From Citrobacter tructae (GTDB lineage: Bacteria > Pseudomonadota > Gammaproteobacteria > Enterobacterales > Enterobacteriaceae): 64,000 bases of DNA. The DNA is taken from NCBI RefSeq assembly GCF_004684345.1, contig NZ_CP038469.1, forward strand, positions 4,650,001 to 4,714,000, given 5' to 3'. Both the position numbers and the translations under genes were made by a program. Below, in pieces: positions 1 through 8,947 of the stretch; the stretch's first letter is position 1, and every line of letters begins with the position of its first letter. The notes under the pieces were generated by a model. It saw only the letters and a list, made by a program, of their open reading frames with translations. It had not been told where the DNA came from and searched no databases.

Positions 1-156
1 AAGCATCTAAGCACGAAACTTGCCCCGAGATGAGTTCTCCCTGACTCCTTGAGAGTCCTGAAGGAACGTTGAAGACTACGACGTTGATAGGTCGGGTGTG
101 TAAGTGTAGCGATACATTGAGCTAACCGATACTAATGAACCGTGAGGCTTAACCTT
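1..156 (+). rRNA. rrl: 23S ribosomal RNA, 3' end (partial)
   Basis: The last about 156 bases of 23S rRNA. The window opens inside the gene, and the conserved enterobacterial 3' end (ACCGTGAGGCTTAACCTT) closes at 156. A 5S gene follows 91 bases later, so this is the distal part of an rRNA operon. The neighbour kgtP matches the position of rrnG in E. coli, where kgtP lies just beyond the 5S gene. The RNA forms the core of the large ribosomal subunit. Confidence 0.97.
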
Positions 157-247
157 ACAACGCCAAAGGTGTTTTGGTGAAGAGACACGATATTCGGCTT
201 GATACAGATAACATCAGAACGCAAAAAGCGGTCTGATAGACAGAATT

Positions 248-367
248 TGCCTGGCGGCTGTAGCGCGGTGGTCCCACCTGACCCCATGCCGAACTCAGAA
301 GTGAAACGCCGTAGCGCCGATGGTAGTGTGGGGTCTCCCCATGCGAGAGTAGGGAACTGCCAGGCAT
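248..367 (+). rRNA. rrf: 5S ribosomal RNA
   Basis: Complete 120-base 5S rRNA starting TGCCTGGCGG and ending CTGCCAGGCAT, whose ends pair to form helix I. It differs from the E. coli sequence I remember by very few bases. It is the only 5S copy here and no distal tRNA follows it. Any ORFs called across it are not genes. Confidence 0.98.
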
Positions 368-373
368 CAAATA

Positions 374-416
374 AAAACAAAAGGCTCAGTCGAAAGACTG
401 GGCCTTTTGTTTTATC
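374..416 (+). terminator. rRNA operon T1-type terminator
   Basis: Hairpin AAGGCTCAGT-CGAAAG-ACTGGGCCTT followed by TTGTTTTAT, closely matching the E. coli rrn T1 terminator. It lies 6 bases after the 5S gene and ends the rRNA transcript before kgtP. Confidence 0.93.
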
Positions 417-607
417 TGTTGTTTGTGAAAACCAGTATCCCATCTACAGATCATTTCTCGAATATTTCTGAATCCTTTCTCTGCTAATTAAAAACGTGAC
501 CTATATCGCACAATAAAACATAACAATTATATAACATTTAATTTACTAAAAAAGACACTATACATCATTGATAAATTCACCAGATCCTTGGCAGGGGCAA
601 AATTCTA

Positions 608-1906
608 ATGGCTGATAGCAGTGTAACTGAGAATGGGGTGATGACGGACAGCGATACCCGTCGTCGTATATGGGCGATCGTAGGGGCATCATCGGGGAAT
701 CTGGTCGAATGGTTTGATTTCTACATCTACTCTTTTTGTTCTCTCTATTTTGCCCATATCTTTTTTCCTTCAGGAAATACCACTACACAACTCTTACAAA
801 CCGCTGGAGTTTTCGCTGCAGGTTTTTTGATGCGACCAATTGGCGGATGGCTTTTTGGCCGGATAGCCGATAAGCACGGACGTAAAAAGTCTATGCTATT
901 GTCAGTATGCATGATGTGTATGGGATCTCTGGTGATCGCCTGTTTGCCGGGATATGAAACTATTGGCACATGGGCGCCTGCGCTGCTGCTGCTAGCCAGA
1001 TTATTCCAGGGGTTGTCTGTTGGTGGTGAGTATGGAACCAGTGCAACCTACATGAGTGAAGTTGCTGTTGAAGGTAAGAAAGGATTTTATGCTTCATTTC
1101 AGTACGTTACCTTAATTGGTGGGCAACTTCTGGCATTGCTGGTAGTGGTGATACTACAGCAAACGTTAGAGGACTCAGCGCTCAGAGCATGGGGCTGGCG
1201 TATCCCCTTTGCGTTGGGGGCCGTGCTGGCGATTGTCGCGCTATGGCTGCGTCGCCAGTTGGATGAAACGTCGAAACAGGATGTGCGTGCACTGAAAGAA
1301 GCAGGCTCCCTCAAAGGGCTATGGCGTAACCGCAGAGCCTTCGTCATGGTACTAGGATTCACTGCAGCAGGTTCATTGTGTTTCTATACGTTTACGACCT
1401 ACATGCAAAAATATCTGGTGAATACGGCAGGCATGCATGCCAACGTGGCCAGCGGCATTATGACGGCGGCACTGTGCGTTTTTATGCTGGTGCAACCGCT
1501 GTTCGGCGCTTTGTCAGATAAGATTGGTCGCCGCACATCGATGCTGTGTTTCGGCGCGTTAGCCACGCTTTTCACCGTTCCTATTCTAACGGCGCTGCAG
1601 GATGTGACTTCCCCGTATATGGCGTTTGGCCTGGTTATGTGTGCCTTGCTGATCGTGAGTTTCTATACATCAATCAGTGGCATTCTGAAGGCCGAAATGT
1701 TCCCGGCACAGGTTCGTGCATTGGGGGTTGGGTTGTCTTATGCGGTGGCGAATGCCTTGTTTGGTGGCTCAGCTGAATATGTTGCGCTGTCGCTGAAGTC
1801 GATTGGTATGGAAACCACATTCTTCTGGTACGTCACCGCTATGGCAGTGGTCGCATTCTTTGTCTCGCTACTACTGCACCGCAAAGGTAAAGGCTTACGC
1901 CTCTAG
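608..1906 (+). CDS. kgtP: Alpha-ketoglutarate permease, MFS proton symporter
   Basis: Imports 2-oxoglutarate with protons across the inner membrane. The 432 residues equal the E. coli length and the sequence is nearly collinear with KgtP. Twelve hydrophobic segments are visible, with the MFS signature GRIADKHGRKKS around residue 90 and a second copy (DKIGRR) near residue 305. It belongs to the metabolite:H+ symporter branch with ProP and ShiA. The gene is alone on this strand after the rRNA terminator. Its stop overlaps the convergent yfiM by 4 bases, so no terminator lies between the two reading frames. Confidence 0.96.
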   Translation: MADSSVTENGVMTDSDTRRRIWAIVGASSGNLVEWFDFYIYSFCSLYFAHIFFPSGNTTTQLLQTAGVFAAGFLMRPIGGWLFGRIADKHGRKKSMLLSVCMMCMGSLVIACLPGYETIGTWAPALLLLARLFQGLSVGGEYGTSATYMSEVAVEGKKGFYASFQYVTLIGGQLLALLVVVILQQTLEDSALRAWGWRIPFALGAVLAIVALWLRRQLDETSKQDVRALKEAGSLKGLWRNRRAFVMVLGFTAAGSLCFYTFTTYMQKYLVNTAGMHANVASGIMTAALCVFMLVQPLFGALSDKIGRRTSMLCFGALATLFTVPILTALQDVTSPYMAFGLVMCALLIVSFYTSISGILKAEMFPAQVRALGVGLSYAVANALFGGSAEYVALSLKSIGMETTFFWYVTAMAVVAFFVSLLLHRKGKGLRL

Positions 1907-2226
1907 TGATGGGCCATTTGCCAGACGGTATAACCGGTGGAAGCACCGGCGACATCCCAGACAAAATCTTTCCAACTCCAGCCGCTTCCCGCCGGGCGGC
2001 TGTCCCACAGCTCTTTAGAAGCGCCAAGGCTAATTGAGAACATGAAACCTATGGCGGCACTGCGATCGTGGCTGTTCCCCTGATGCTGAGCGTACTCGTT
2101 CCCGGCTGCGGCCAGCATGGCTGAGGCAATGAAATGTTGCGCTTTGTCTTGTCCACTCCAGCTGTCGTTTGCCATATGGCTACAACCAGAAAGTATCAGG
2201 ATACTGGCGAGAATAAACAGGCGCAC
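1903..2226 (-). CDS. yfiM: Small lipoprotein YfiM
   Basis: Predicted 107-residue lipoprotein of unknown function, the same length as E. coli YfiM. A short hydrophobic signal leads to the lipobox LSGC at about residues 12-15. I chose the GTG start at 2226 because GGAGG lies 5 bases before it. An ATG four codons upstream (2238) sits almost against the pssA terminator and has no room for a ribosome binding site. The mature part carries a conserved SGQDKAQHF stretch and a C-terminal GASKELWDSR region. It is convergent with kgtP. Confidence 0.85.
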   Translation of the reverse strand: MRLFILASILILSGCSHMANDSWSGQDKAQHFIASAMLAAAGNEYAQHQGNSHDRSAAIGFMFSISLGASKELWDSRPAGSGWSWKDFVWDVAGASTGYTVWQMAHH

Positions 2227-2241
2227 CGTTGCCTCCATAGG

Positions 2242-2265
2242 AAAAACCCCGTCAATGACGGGGTT
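2242..2265 (-). terminator. Terminator of pssA
   Basis: On the minus strand the hairpin AACCCCGTC-ATT-GACGGGGTT ends in a T run. It lies 5 bases after the pssA stop and directly before yfiM, so it probably separates the two transcripts. Confidence 0.85.
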
Positions 2266-2269
2266 CTGG

Positions 2270-3625
2270 TTACAGAATACGGCTGATTAATCTGTCGATT
2301 CGGATACGGCGGAGTCGACGGATAAGCTTACGTACTTTGACCGGATAGTCGGCAATACTCTGCAGGTCGCGATAGTGTTTAACGACGGTAGTATGTGTGC
2401 GGATAAGTTCCAGCTCTTTCTCGCGCTGTAAAGTCAGTTCCTGCTTGGGATCGTGGATCAGGATGGCGTTTTCCAGATCCAGACGCCAGGCGCGAGGGTT
2501 AAGGTTGTTACCGGTGAGCAGCATCCATTTATCATCAACCCACATGCCCTTCAGATGATAGGTATTGTCATCATCTTTCCATAATCGTACGACCAACTGA
2601 TCGGTATTAACGTAATACTGCAGTCGGCTCAGGAAGCGGCGCAGGTTAATTTCATACAGATAAGGGAGCGCGCCGATAATTTTAAACGGTTCATCTTCCG
2701 GGATGAAAAAGTCGTTGGCGGCCTTATCACCCACAATAATTTCGACCTTTTTCCCTTCGCGCAGGAGCTGGATAATATTGCGTACCAGTATTGCCGGTAG
2801 ATTGAAATAAGGGGTACAGATAGTGAGTTTTTGCTCTGCGCAGGGCATCAGATGGAAAATGGTCTTATTGAGCAGACTGGATTTTCCAAGCCCAACCAGA
2901 GGCGTCACCGAAAGCTGTTCGTTATCCGCATTACCCTGGAAATGGAATGACGCATCACGCAATTCCTGACGATACAGGCGGATGTCGTTTTTAATTTCCG
3001 GACTTTTAGGACGGTTGGTATCGTCAAGACGATTCACGCCGCGACCGTTCATCAGGTTCTGCGTTACCCAGTCGAACATAATGTCAGCCATTTGCGCGTT
3101 GCGAATCAGCTGGTAGCGATCGTAGCGATATTTATCATGCTGGTGCAGGTAAACATCGTTCAGGCTGGCACCGCTATACAGGACGCTATCATCAATGATA
3201 AAGCCTTTAAAATGCAGGACGCCAAGCGCTTCACGTGTGTTAATCGGTACGCCGTAGACGGGAATATCGATCCCAGGGTTTTCTTGCGCCATTCGGCAAT
3301 ACCAGTCAGCGTTGGTATTGGACGCTGCTGCGCCAATGCGTCCGCGTTGGGCACGATGCCAGTCGACAAGCACCCGGATATCAAGCTCAGGACGCTGCCG
3401 CTTAGCCTCATAAAGCGCGTCGAGAATGCCTTTGCCACCGTCGTCCTGTTCAAGATACAGGGCAATGATGCAAATACGTCGCGTCGCGCTGGCTATTTTC
3501 TCCAGCAGAGTCTCCCTGAAATTAGCGGGAGCATAAAAGAAATCTACATCATCAACTGATTGAGAAATCTTAGGTAGTTGGGCAAGGTGTTGTTGATGTT
3601 TATTACGCTTAAATTTTGACAACAT
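2270..3625 (-). CDS. pssA: CDP-diacylglycerol-serine O-phosphatidyltransferase
   Basis: Makes phosphatidylserine from CDP-diacylglycerol and serine, the committed step to phosphatidylethanolamine. It is a peripheral inner-membrane enzyme of the phospholipase D superfamily. Two HKD motifs are visible, HFKGFIIDD near residues 138-146 and HLKGMWVDD near 357-365. The C-terminus is strongly basic (repeated RKLIRRLRRIR), as expected for binding acidic lipids. The ATG at 3625 gives 451 residues, equal to E. coli; the codon just upstream is a GTG and is not needed. The gene stands alone with its own terminator. Confidence 0.96.
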   Translation of the reverse strand: MLSKFKRNKHQQHLAQLPKISQSVDDVDFFYAPANFRETLLEKIASATRRICIIALYLEQDDGGKGILDALYEAKRQRPELDIRVLVDWHRAQRGRIGAAASNTNADWYCRMAQENPGIDIPVYGVPINTREALGVLHFKGFIIDDSVLYSGASLNDVYLHQHDKYRYDRYQLIRNAQMADIMFDWVTQNLMNGRGVNRLDDTNRPKSPEIKNDIRLYRQELRDASFHFQGNADNEQLSVTPLVGLGKSSLLNKTIFHLMPCAEQKLTICTPYFNLPAILVRNIIQLLREGKKVEIIVGDKAANDFFIPEDEPFKIIGALPYLYEINLRRFLSRLQYYVNTDQLVVRLWKDDDNTYHLKGMWVDDKWMLLTGNNLNPRAWRLDLENAILIHDPKQELTLQREKELELIRTHTTVVKHYRDLQSIADYPVKVRKLIRRLRRIRIDRLISRIL

Positions 3626-3739
3626 CACAGTGCATTTCTTCTCTGTTCATTGAAGGGTCCTCTGTGCTATGCAGACGACATAAGCGAGCAATGATAACAC
3701 CAGTACCCGTTAAAGTGGTCAACATTTCCAGTACCTTAC

Positions 3740-6400
3740 TCACGATTCCTCATATTGGGCTAGATTAAGCGTTAGCCCAACAATTCCCTCTTCGAGCTGG
3801 ACGTCAACAGTGAACCCGAGTTTGCGGGCCAGGGCGACCATCCCCCGATTGTTTGGCATCGTAATACCATTCAGACGTCTCAGTCCGTGATCTCGGGTAT
3901 AGGCAATTAATTTTTCCATCAATCGCCGTCCGAGCCCGAGCCCTTTGAGATCCGATCGCACCAGCACGGCAAATTCGGCATCGACGTTATCAGGATCGGA
4001 AATGGCGCGGGTTACGCCGAGGATCTCTTCGGTGTTATTGCGGCAACGTACCGCCACAAAGGCCATTTCCCGATCGTAGTCGATCTGCGTCATATTGGCT
4101 AAATCTTCATGGGTGAATTCATTGATCTCGCTAAAATAGCGGTAATACAGATCTTCTTTGGTCACCAGCGAAATGAATTGCTGTAGATGAGGTTCATCCT
4201 CCGGCAGAATAGGACGGAACAGACAGCGTTCGCCGTTCTTCATCTCGACCCATTCTTCAAGCTGTTGAGGGTAGGGGCGCACGGCGAGTCTGCTTTCGTT
4301 ATCGCCAGTGAACGGGGCAATATCCAGCGTGACGTCCAGGGCGGTAAATTCACCGGCGGAGGCCAGCAGCGGATGGATATCCAGACGCTGTATTTCCGGG
4401 CAATCGACGATCAGGTTGGAGACCTGAACCAGAAGCTGGCTCAGACCGGCAATATCCAGAGGGCGTAGCGCACTGCGGGCGCGGATCTTTTTATTTTTTA
4501 TCCCCTGGATCACCAGATAGCGTGCGAGGTTCATGTTCAGCGGCGGTAATGCCACCACGGCTTGCTCTTCCGGTCGCCACTCTACGCCACCTTCTCCTAG
4601 CATAATGAGTGGTCCAAATACCGGATCGTGTTCGACGACCACGCGCAGCTCCTGGGCCCCTGCGCGATTCGCCATACTCTGGACTAACAAACCATGGATA
4701 CGCGCCTGCGGCCAGGTCATTTTCACCCGATCAAAAATGGCATTGGCAGCCTGCTGCACTTCTGTTGCTGTGCGCAGGTAAAGCATGACCCCCTGAACTT
4801 CCGATTTATGCGGAATATCGGGAGAGCGCAGCTTGAGCGCCACCGGATAACCGATTTGCTCGGCGATGTGCACGGCTTCTGCACTGTCGCTGGCAATCCA
4901 GGTGGACAGCGTGTGCAAGCCATAGGCGTGCAAAATAGGCTGGACTTCATGCGTATCCAGCGACGTCGCCCCATCAGCGATCGCCTGTTGTAATAGATTA
5001 TGCGCCTCGGCGGTGTTAGCAGTGAGGCTGTCGGGGAGCACCGGCGTTTCGCGCAGTTGCTTCTGGTTACGCCGGTATTCAACCATATGCATAAATGCAG
5101 TGATGGTGCCTTCCGGCGTACGATAGGTGGGTAATCCGGCTTCACTAAATAACCTGCGGGCTTCCTGGGATGAAAACTCCCCGCACCAGTTGGTCAGTAA
5201 GGAAACAAACTTGCCGCGCGGATGATGTTTCACCGCCTCGATTAGCGCCTGTGCGCTTTCGGTGCCTGGTGCGGCCGCGCTGGGCGAGTGGATGACCATC
5301 AGGGCGTCGAAATCCTGGCTGGCGAGTAAAATATCCAGCGTTATGACGTAATGCTCACTGCTGGCGTCGTCGCGCAGATCCAGCGGGTTGGCAATATCAA
5401 CGTGGGCAGGTAACGCATCGCGTAACTTCTGGCTGGTCTCTTCGCTTAGCGTGGCCAGCTTACCGTTTCGCGACCACAGCTCATCTAAAGCCAGTGCGGC
5501 AGGGGCGGCACCGTTGCTGATTATCATCAGCCTGTCGCCACGCAGGGGGCGCATGTGGCTGAGGGTTTCTACCGCCGAGAAAAGCTCGTGCGTGTCCTGT
5601 ACGCGCAACAGACCGGCGCGCTGGATGGCGGCATCCCAGGCCGGGTCCATTCCGGCGCTGGTATTCAGTAGGCGCTGAGCCGCCGGACTGCGACCACTTT
5701 TGATTACCAAAATGGGTTTGTTGCGCGATGCGCTACGTGCTGCCGAGACAAAGCGGCGGGCATCGCTCAAATGTTCGAGATAGAGCAAAATCGCACTGGT
5801 TTTACTGTCACGGGCCAGGTAATCAAGTAGTTCATCAACGTCGATATCCAGGCTGTCGCCCAGCGCGATGAAATAGGAAAATCCCATTTCCCGCTGCTGC
5901 GCCCAGTCGAGAATAGTGTTGGATACGGCAGCAGACTGAGAGATAAACGCCAGCTTACCGCGTTTAATCGGCACGGGTGAAAAACTGGCGTTAAGCCCCT
6001 GCCAGGGAGCAAGCAGCCCCAGGCTGTTGGGGCCAAGCAGACGTATTTTATAGCGTGAAGCGCAGGCCAGCAGTTCTGCGTGCTGCGCCGAGGGCGCTGA
6101 AAGAATAATGCACGTTTTGCAGCCTTTCTCACCCAGCGCTTCCAGTAACGCCAGATTACGGCTGGCATTGGTGCACAAAACGGCAAGGTCGGGAGAAAAG
6201 GGCAGACTGCCGATATTGGGCCAGGCCAGCACGCCCAACACTGCTTTCCAGGCGGGTGTCACCGGTAAAACCGGCCCATTGAAACCACCGGCCAGTAAGT
6301 TACGCATCATCAGGTAACCCGCACGATTGGGCTTCATTGACGCCCCAATCACCGCAATGGATTTCGGTCTCAGTAGCGCTTCCAGACCACGTTGACTCAT
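3740..6400 (-). CDS. patZ: Protein lysine acetyltransferase PatZ (Pka/YfiQ)
   Basis: Acetyl-CoA-dependent protein acetyltransferase known for modifying acetyl-CoA synthetase and other proteins. The 886 residues equal the E. coli protein. The first about 700 residues are an NDP-forming acyl-CoA synthetase-like unit: a CoA-binding domain near the N-terminus (AVIGASMKPNRAGY), a succinyl-CoA ligase-like middle and an ATP-grasp-like part. The last about 150 residues form a GNAT domain with the acetyl-CoA loop KGLGLGRRL. It is followed after 36 bases of spacer by the upstream gene tapT on the same strand, so the two may be co-transcribed as in E. coli. Confidence 0.95.
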   Translation of the reverse strand: MSQRGLEALLRPKSIAVIGASMKPNRAGYLMMRNLLAGGFNGPVLPVTPAWKAVLGVLAWPNIGSLPFSPDLAVLCTNASRNLALLEALGEKGCKTCIILSAPSAQHAELLACASRYKIRLLGPNSLGLLAPWQGLNASFSPVPIKRGKLAFISQSAAVSNTILDWAQQREMGFSYFIALGDSLDIDVDELLDYLARDSKTSAILLYLEHLSDARRFVSAARSASRNKPILVIKSGRSPAAQRLLNTSAGMDPAWDAAIQRAGLLRVQDTHELFSAVETLSHMRPLRGDRLMIISNGAAPAALALDELWSRNGKLATLSEETSQKLRDALPAHVDIANPLDLRDDASSEHYVITLDILLASQDFDALMVIHSPSAAAPGTESAQALIEAVKHHPRGKFVSLLTNWCGEFSSQEARRLFSEAGLPTYRTPEGTITAFMHMVEYRRNQKQLRETPVLPDSLTANTAEAHNLLQQAIADGATSLDTHEVQPILHAYGLHTLSTWIASDSAEAVHIAEQIGYPVALKLRSPDIPHKSEVQGVMLYLRTATEVQQAANAIFDRVKMTWPQARIHGLLVQSMANRAGAQELRVVVEHDPVFGPLIMLGEGGVEWRPEEQAVVALPPLNMNLARYLVIQGIKNKKIRARSALRPLDIAGLSQLLVQVSNLIVDCPEIQRLDIHPLLASAGEFTALDVTLDIAPFTGDNESRLAVRPYPQQLEEWVEMKNGERCLFRPILPEDEPHLQQFISLVTKEDLYYRYFSEINEFTHEDLANMTQIDYDREMAFVAVRCRNNTEEILGVTRAISDPDNVDAEFAVLVRSDLKGLGLGRRLMEKLIAYTRDHGLRRLNGITMPNNRGMVALARKLGFTVDVQLEEGIVGLTLNLAQYEES

Positions 6401-6436
6401 ATCGGCTTCCTTAATGACACCAGTGACCGAATGATT

Positions 6437-7135
6437 TTAAACGCTTTCTGTTAAGTCTGCTGTGATGCTTCCCTGATGTTGGGTTTTTCCTGCTAAGTAG
6501 CGTGTTTTAAAACGCGTGAAGTGCTCGCCTAATCCTTCCGCTGCCTGCTTATCTCCTGCCAGATCCAGTAAAGCAATCGCCACTTCGGCGGTGCAATATT
6601 GCCCCTCGGCATGGACTTCGCGCAGATGGTAAGCGGAAAGACGTGATAAATCGACAGAGATCACCGGCAGGTTATCAAGGTACGGGCTTTTGCGGAACAT
6701 TTTGCGTGCTTCCGGCCAGGTGCCATCAAGCATAATGAACAGCGGTGGTTTACCCTCCGATGGTGTGAAAATTACTTCACGACCCTCGTCGGCATAAGAC
6801 GCCGGGAATACAACCATCGGCTGATAATCCGGATTTTTCACCAGCTCAAGCAATGCTGACGGCGGCTCGGTACGTGACCATTGAAACGCAGCGGTATCAG
6901 GCAGGATATCGGCAATTAAACGCCCGGTATTGCTGGGTTTCATCGGTTCGGTGTCAAACATTACCAGGCAAAAACGGCTGTTCGCCTGAGCTGGTGCCAG
7001 CGTTTCACACAGGCACAGTTTCAGTGGCAGCATGCAGCGCTGACAGCGACGGATGCGGTTACCTCGGGCAAGAAAAGGGCGCGTGGCGCGCGCAAGGCGC
7101 TCGGCACGTAACTGGAGAACGGCGTTATTAGTCAT
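6437..7135 (-). CDS. tapT: tRNA-uridine aminocarboxypropyltransferase (TapT/YfiP)
   Basis: DTW-domain enzyme that transfers the aminocarboxypropyl group of S-adenosylmethionine to uridine 47 of tRNAs (acp3U). The 232 residues match E. coli YfiP. A cysteine cluster near residues 31-43 (RRCQRCMLPLKLCLC) fits metal binding, and the family motif DGTWPEARK lies near residue 140. It is upstream of patZ on the same strand. The older name yfiP is also in use. Confidence 0.9.
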   Translation of the reverse strand: MTNNAVLQLRAERLARATRPFLARGNRIRRCQRCMLPLKLCLCETLAPAQANSRFCLVMFDTEPMKPSNTGRLIADILPDTAAFQWSRTEPPSALLELVKNPDYQPMVVFPASYADEGREVIFTPSEGKPPLFIMLDGTWPEARKMFRKSPYLDNLPVISVDLSRLSAYHLREVHAEGQYCTAEVAIALLDLAGDKQAAEGLGEHFTRFKTRYLAGKTQHQGSITADLTESV

Positions 7136-7204
7136 CGGGAAACACGTTGAAAAATGCTATTGTCGCAGAGGACAAAACGGGGCACAAGATGTGCCCCGCA
7201 GAGA

Positions 7205-7624
7205 TTATAATGATTCGTTAAGCCAGCTATCAAATGGGGCTTTAGGCACTGCGCCATTGAGCATATCGACGACTTCACCTTTCTTGAATATCATAATGGT
7301 CGGAATGCTGCGGATGCCGAAACGTGCGCTGAGTTCGCGTTCAGCTTCGGTATTCACTTTAACAAAACGCACTTTACCGCTACGCTCTTCGGCGACATCT
7401 TCAAAAATGGGGGCGAAGTTACGACATGGGCCACACCATGGAGCCCAGAAATCGACCACCACCGGAAGATCGTCTTTTAACAGCTTATCCAGCGTAGCAC
7501 CGGTCGCATTGATCACCTCACCGTCAAACAGGTCGTGGCCACAGCGTCCGCATTTTGCCGTATCCTGAACACGATCCTCAGGGATGCGGTTGATAGCCTG
7601 GCAGCTGGTACAAACGGTATTCAT
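7205..7624 (-). CDS. trxC: Thioredoxin 2
   Basis: Cytosolic protein-disulfide reductase with an extra N-terminal zinc domain. Four zinc-ligand cysteines appear as CTSC and CGRC in the first about 30 residues, and the active site WCGPC is near residue 65. The ATG at 7624 gives 139 residues, equal to E. coli TrxC, with AGAGG a few bases upstream. A longer in-frame start at 7666 would add 14 residues before the zinc domain and has no support. E. coli trxC is under OxyR; I did not identify an operator here. Confidence 0.95.
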   Translation of the reverse strand: MNTVCTSCQAINRIPEDRVQDTAKCGRCGHDLFDGEVINATGATLDKLLKDDLPVVVDFWAPWCGPCRNFAPIFEDVAEERSGKVRFVKVNTEAERELSARFGIRSIPTIMIFKKGEVVDMLNGAVPKAPFDSWLNESL

Positions 7625-7831
7625 AACTAACCTCTGGATGAGTAGGGTGGACTTCGCGGCAATCATGCCGATATGTTTCTGTTATGTTACATATTATCGG
7701 AGAGACTGTTTTAAACAGCAATGCGTTTTATTCAATGAGTACAATAGTCATAAGCTTTTAAATGAAATAATGGCTAACGACGTGCACATCGGGTAATCTG
7801 CGCGCTTCGCGCAGAGCAGGTGGAGAAAAAC

Positions 7832-8911
7832 ATGAGCGACGAACTGAAGAACAAAAACGGCAAGGTCAAAGTGATGTACGTCCGCAGTGACGATGACTCG
7901 GACAAACGCACCCAAAATCCACGTACCGGTAAAGGCGGCGGTCGCCCAGGTACTTCCCGAGCCGAAGGCGGTCGTCGCCCTGCCCGTGATGACAGAAAGG
8001 GCCCGAACAGCGAACGTGGCCGTGAACGTGGTCGTGACCGCGATGTTGAACGCGACCGTAAACGTGAAGACTCACCGTGGCGTACCGTGTCCCGCGCGCC
8101 GAGCGATGACGTAGCGGAAAAGGCCGATCACGGTGGTATCAGCGGCAAGAGCTTTATCGATCCTGAAGTATTGCGTCGTCAACGTGCGGAAGAGACCCGC
8201 GTTTACGGAGAGAATGCCTGTCAGGCGCTGTTCCAGAGCCGTCCGGACGCCATTGTCCGCGCTTGGTTTGTCCAGAGCGTGACGCCACGATTTAAAGAAG
8301 CATTACGCTGGATGGCGGCAAACCGCAAAGCCTACCATGTGGTTGACGAAGCCGAGCTGGCGAAAGCTTCCGGTACTGAACACCACGGCGGCGTGTGTTT
8401 CCTGATTAAAAAACGTAATGGTACAACCGTTAAGCAGTGGGTTGGTCAGGCGGGTACGCAGGATTGCGTACTGGCGCTGGAAGATATCGCCAACCCGCAC
8501 AACTTGGGCGGCATGATGCGTAGCTGCGCTCACTTCGGCGTGAAAGGTGTCGTGGTTCAGGATGCAGCGCTGCTGGAATCCGGTGCGGCCATCCGTACTG
8601 CGGAAGGTGGTGCCGAGCATGTTCAACCGATTACTGGTGACAGTATTGTGGATGTGCTGGATGATTTCCGTAAGGCTGGCTATACGGTCGTGATGACTTC
8701 CAGCGACAAAGGCAAGCCGTTGTTCAACACCACGCTGCCAGAAAAAATGGTGCTGGTGCTAGGTCGCGAACGCGATGCATTGCCGGAAGCGGCATGCTCA
8801 GCGGACGATTTGTGCATCTCTATCGACGGCACGGGCAATGTAGAAACGCTTAACGTCTCTGTCGCAACGGGCGTACTGCTCGCTGAGTGGTGGCGTCAGA
8901 ACAAAGCTTGA
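7832..8911 (+). CDS. yfiF: SpoU/TrmH-family RNA methyltransferase YfiF
   Basis: Probable 2'-O-ribose RNA methyltransferase of the SPOUT class; the target is not established to my knowledge. The first about 75 residues are a charged, probably disordered tail with runs of Arg, Asp and Glu. A TrmH N-terminal substrate-binding domain follows (about 110-185), then the SPOUT domain with ALEDIANPHNLGGMMRSC (motif 1), LVLGRERDAL (motif 2) and a C-terminal LNVSVATGVLLAEW (motif 3). The ATG at 7832 has GGAG 6-7 bases upstream; the GTG at 7820 overlaps that site. It is about 14 residues longer than I recall for E. coli, all in the charged tail. Confidence 0.9.
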   Translation: MSDELKNKNGKVKVMYVRSDDDSDKRTQNPRTGKGGGRPGTSRAEGGRRPARDDRKGPNSERGRERGRDRDVERDRKREDSPWRTVSRAPSDDVAEKADHGGISGKSFIDPEVLRRQRAEETRVYGENACQALFQSRPDAIVRAWFVQSVTPRFKEALRWMAANRKAYHVVDEAELAKASGTEHHGGVCFLIKKRNGTTVKQWVGQAGTQDCVLALEDIANPHNLGGMMRSCAHFGVKGVVVQDAALLESGAAIRTAEGGAEHVQPITGDSIVDVLDDFRKAGYTVVMTSSDKGKPLFNTTLPEKMVLVLGRERDALPEAACSADDLCISIDGTGNVETLNVSVATGVLLAEWWRQNKA

Positions 8912-8914
8912 TAG

Positions 8915-8947
8915 TAAAAATGCCAGCGAATCGCTGGCATTTTTTTA
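8915..8947. terminator. Bidirectional terminator between yfiF and ung
   Basis: A-run, 9-base-pair stem TGCCAGCGA/TCGCTGGCA with a one-base loop, then a T-run. It sits between the convergent ends of yfiF and ung and should work on both strands. Confidence 0.9.
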
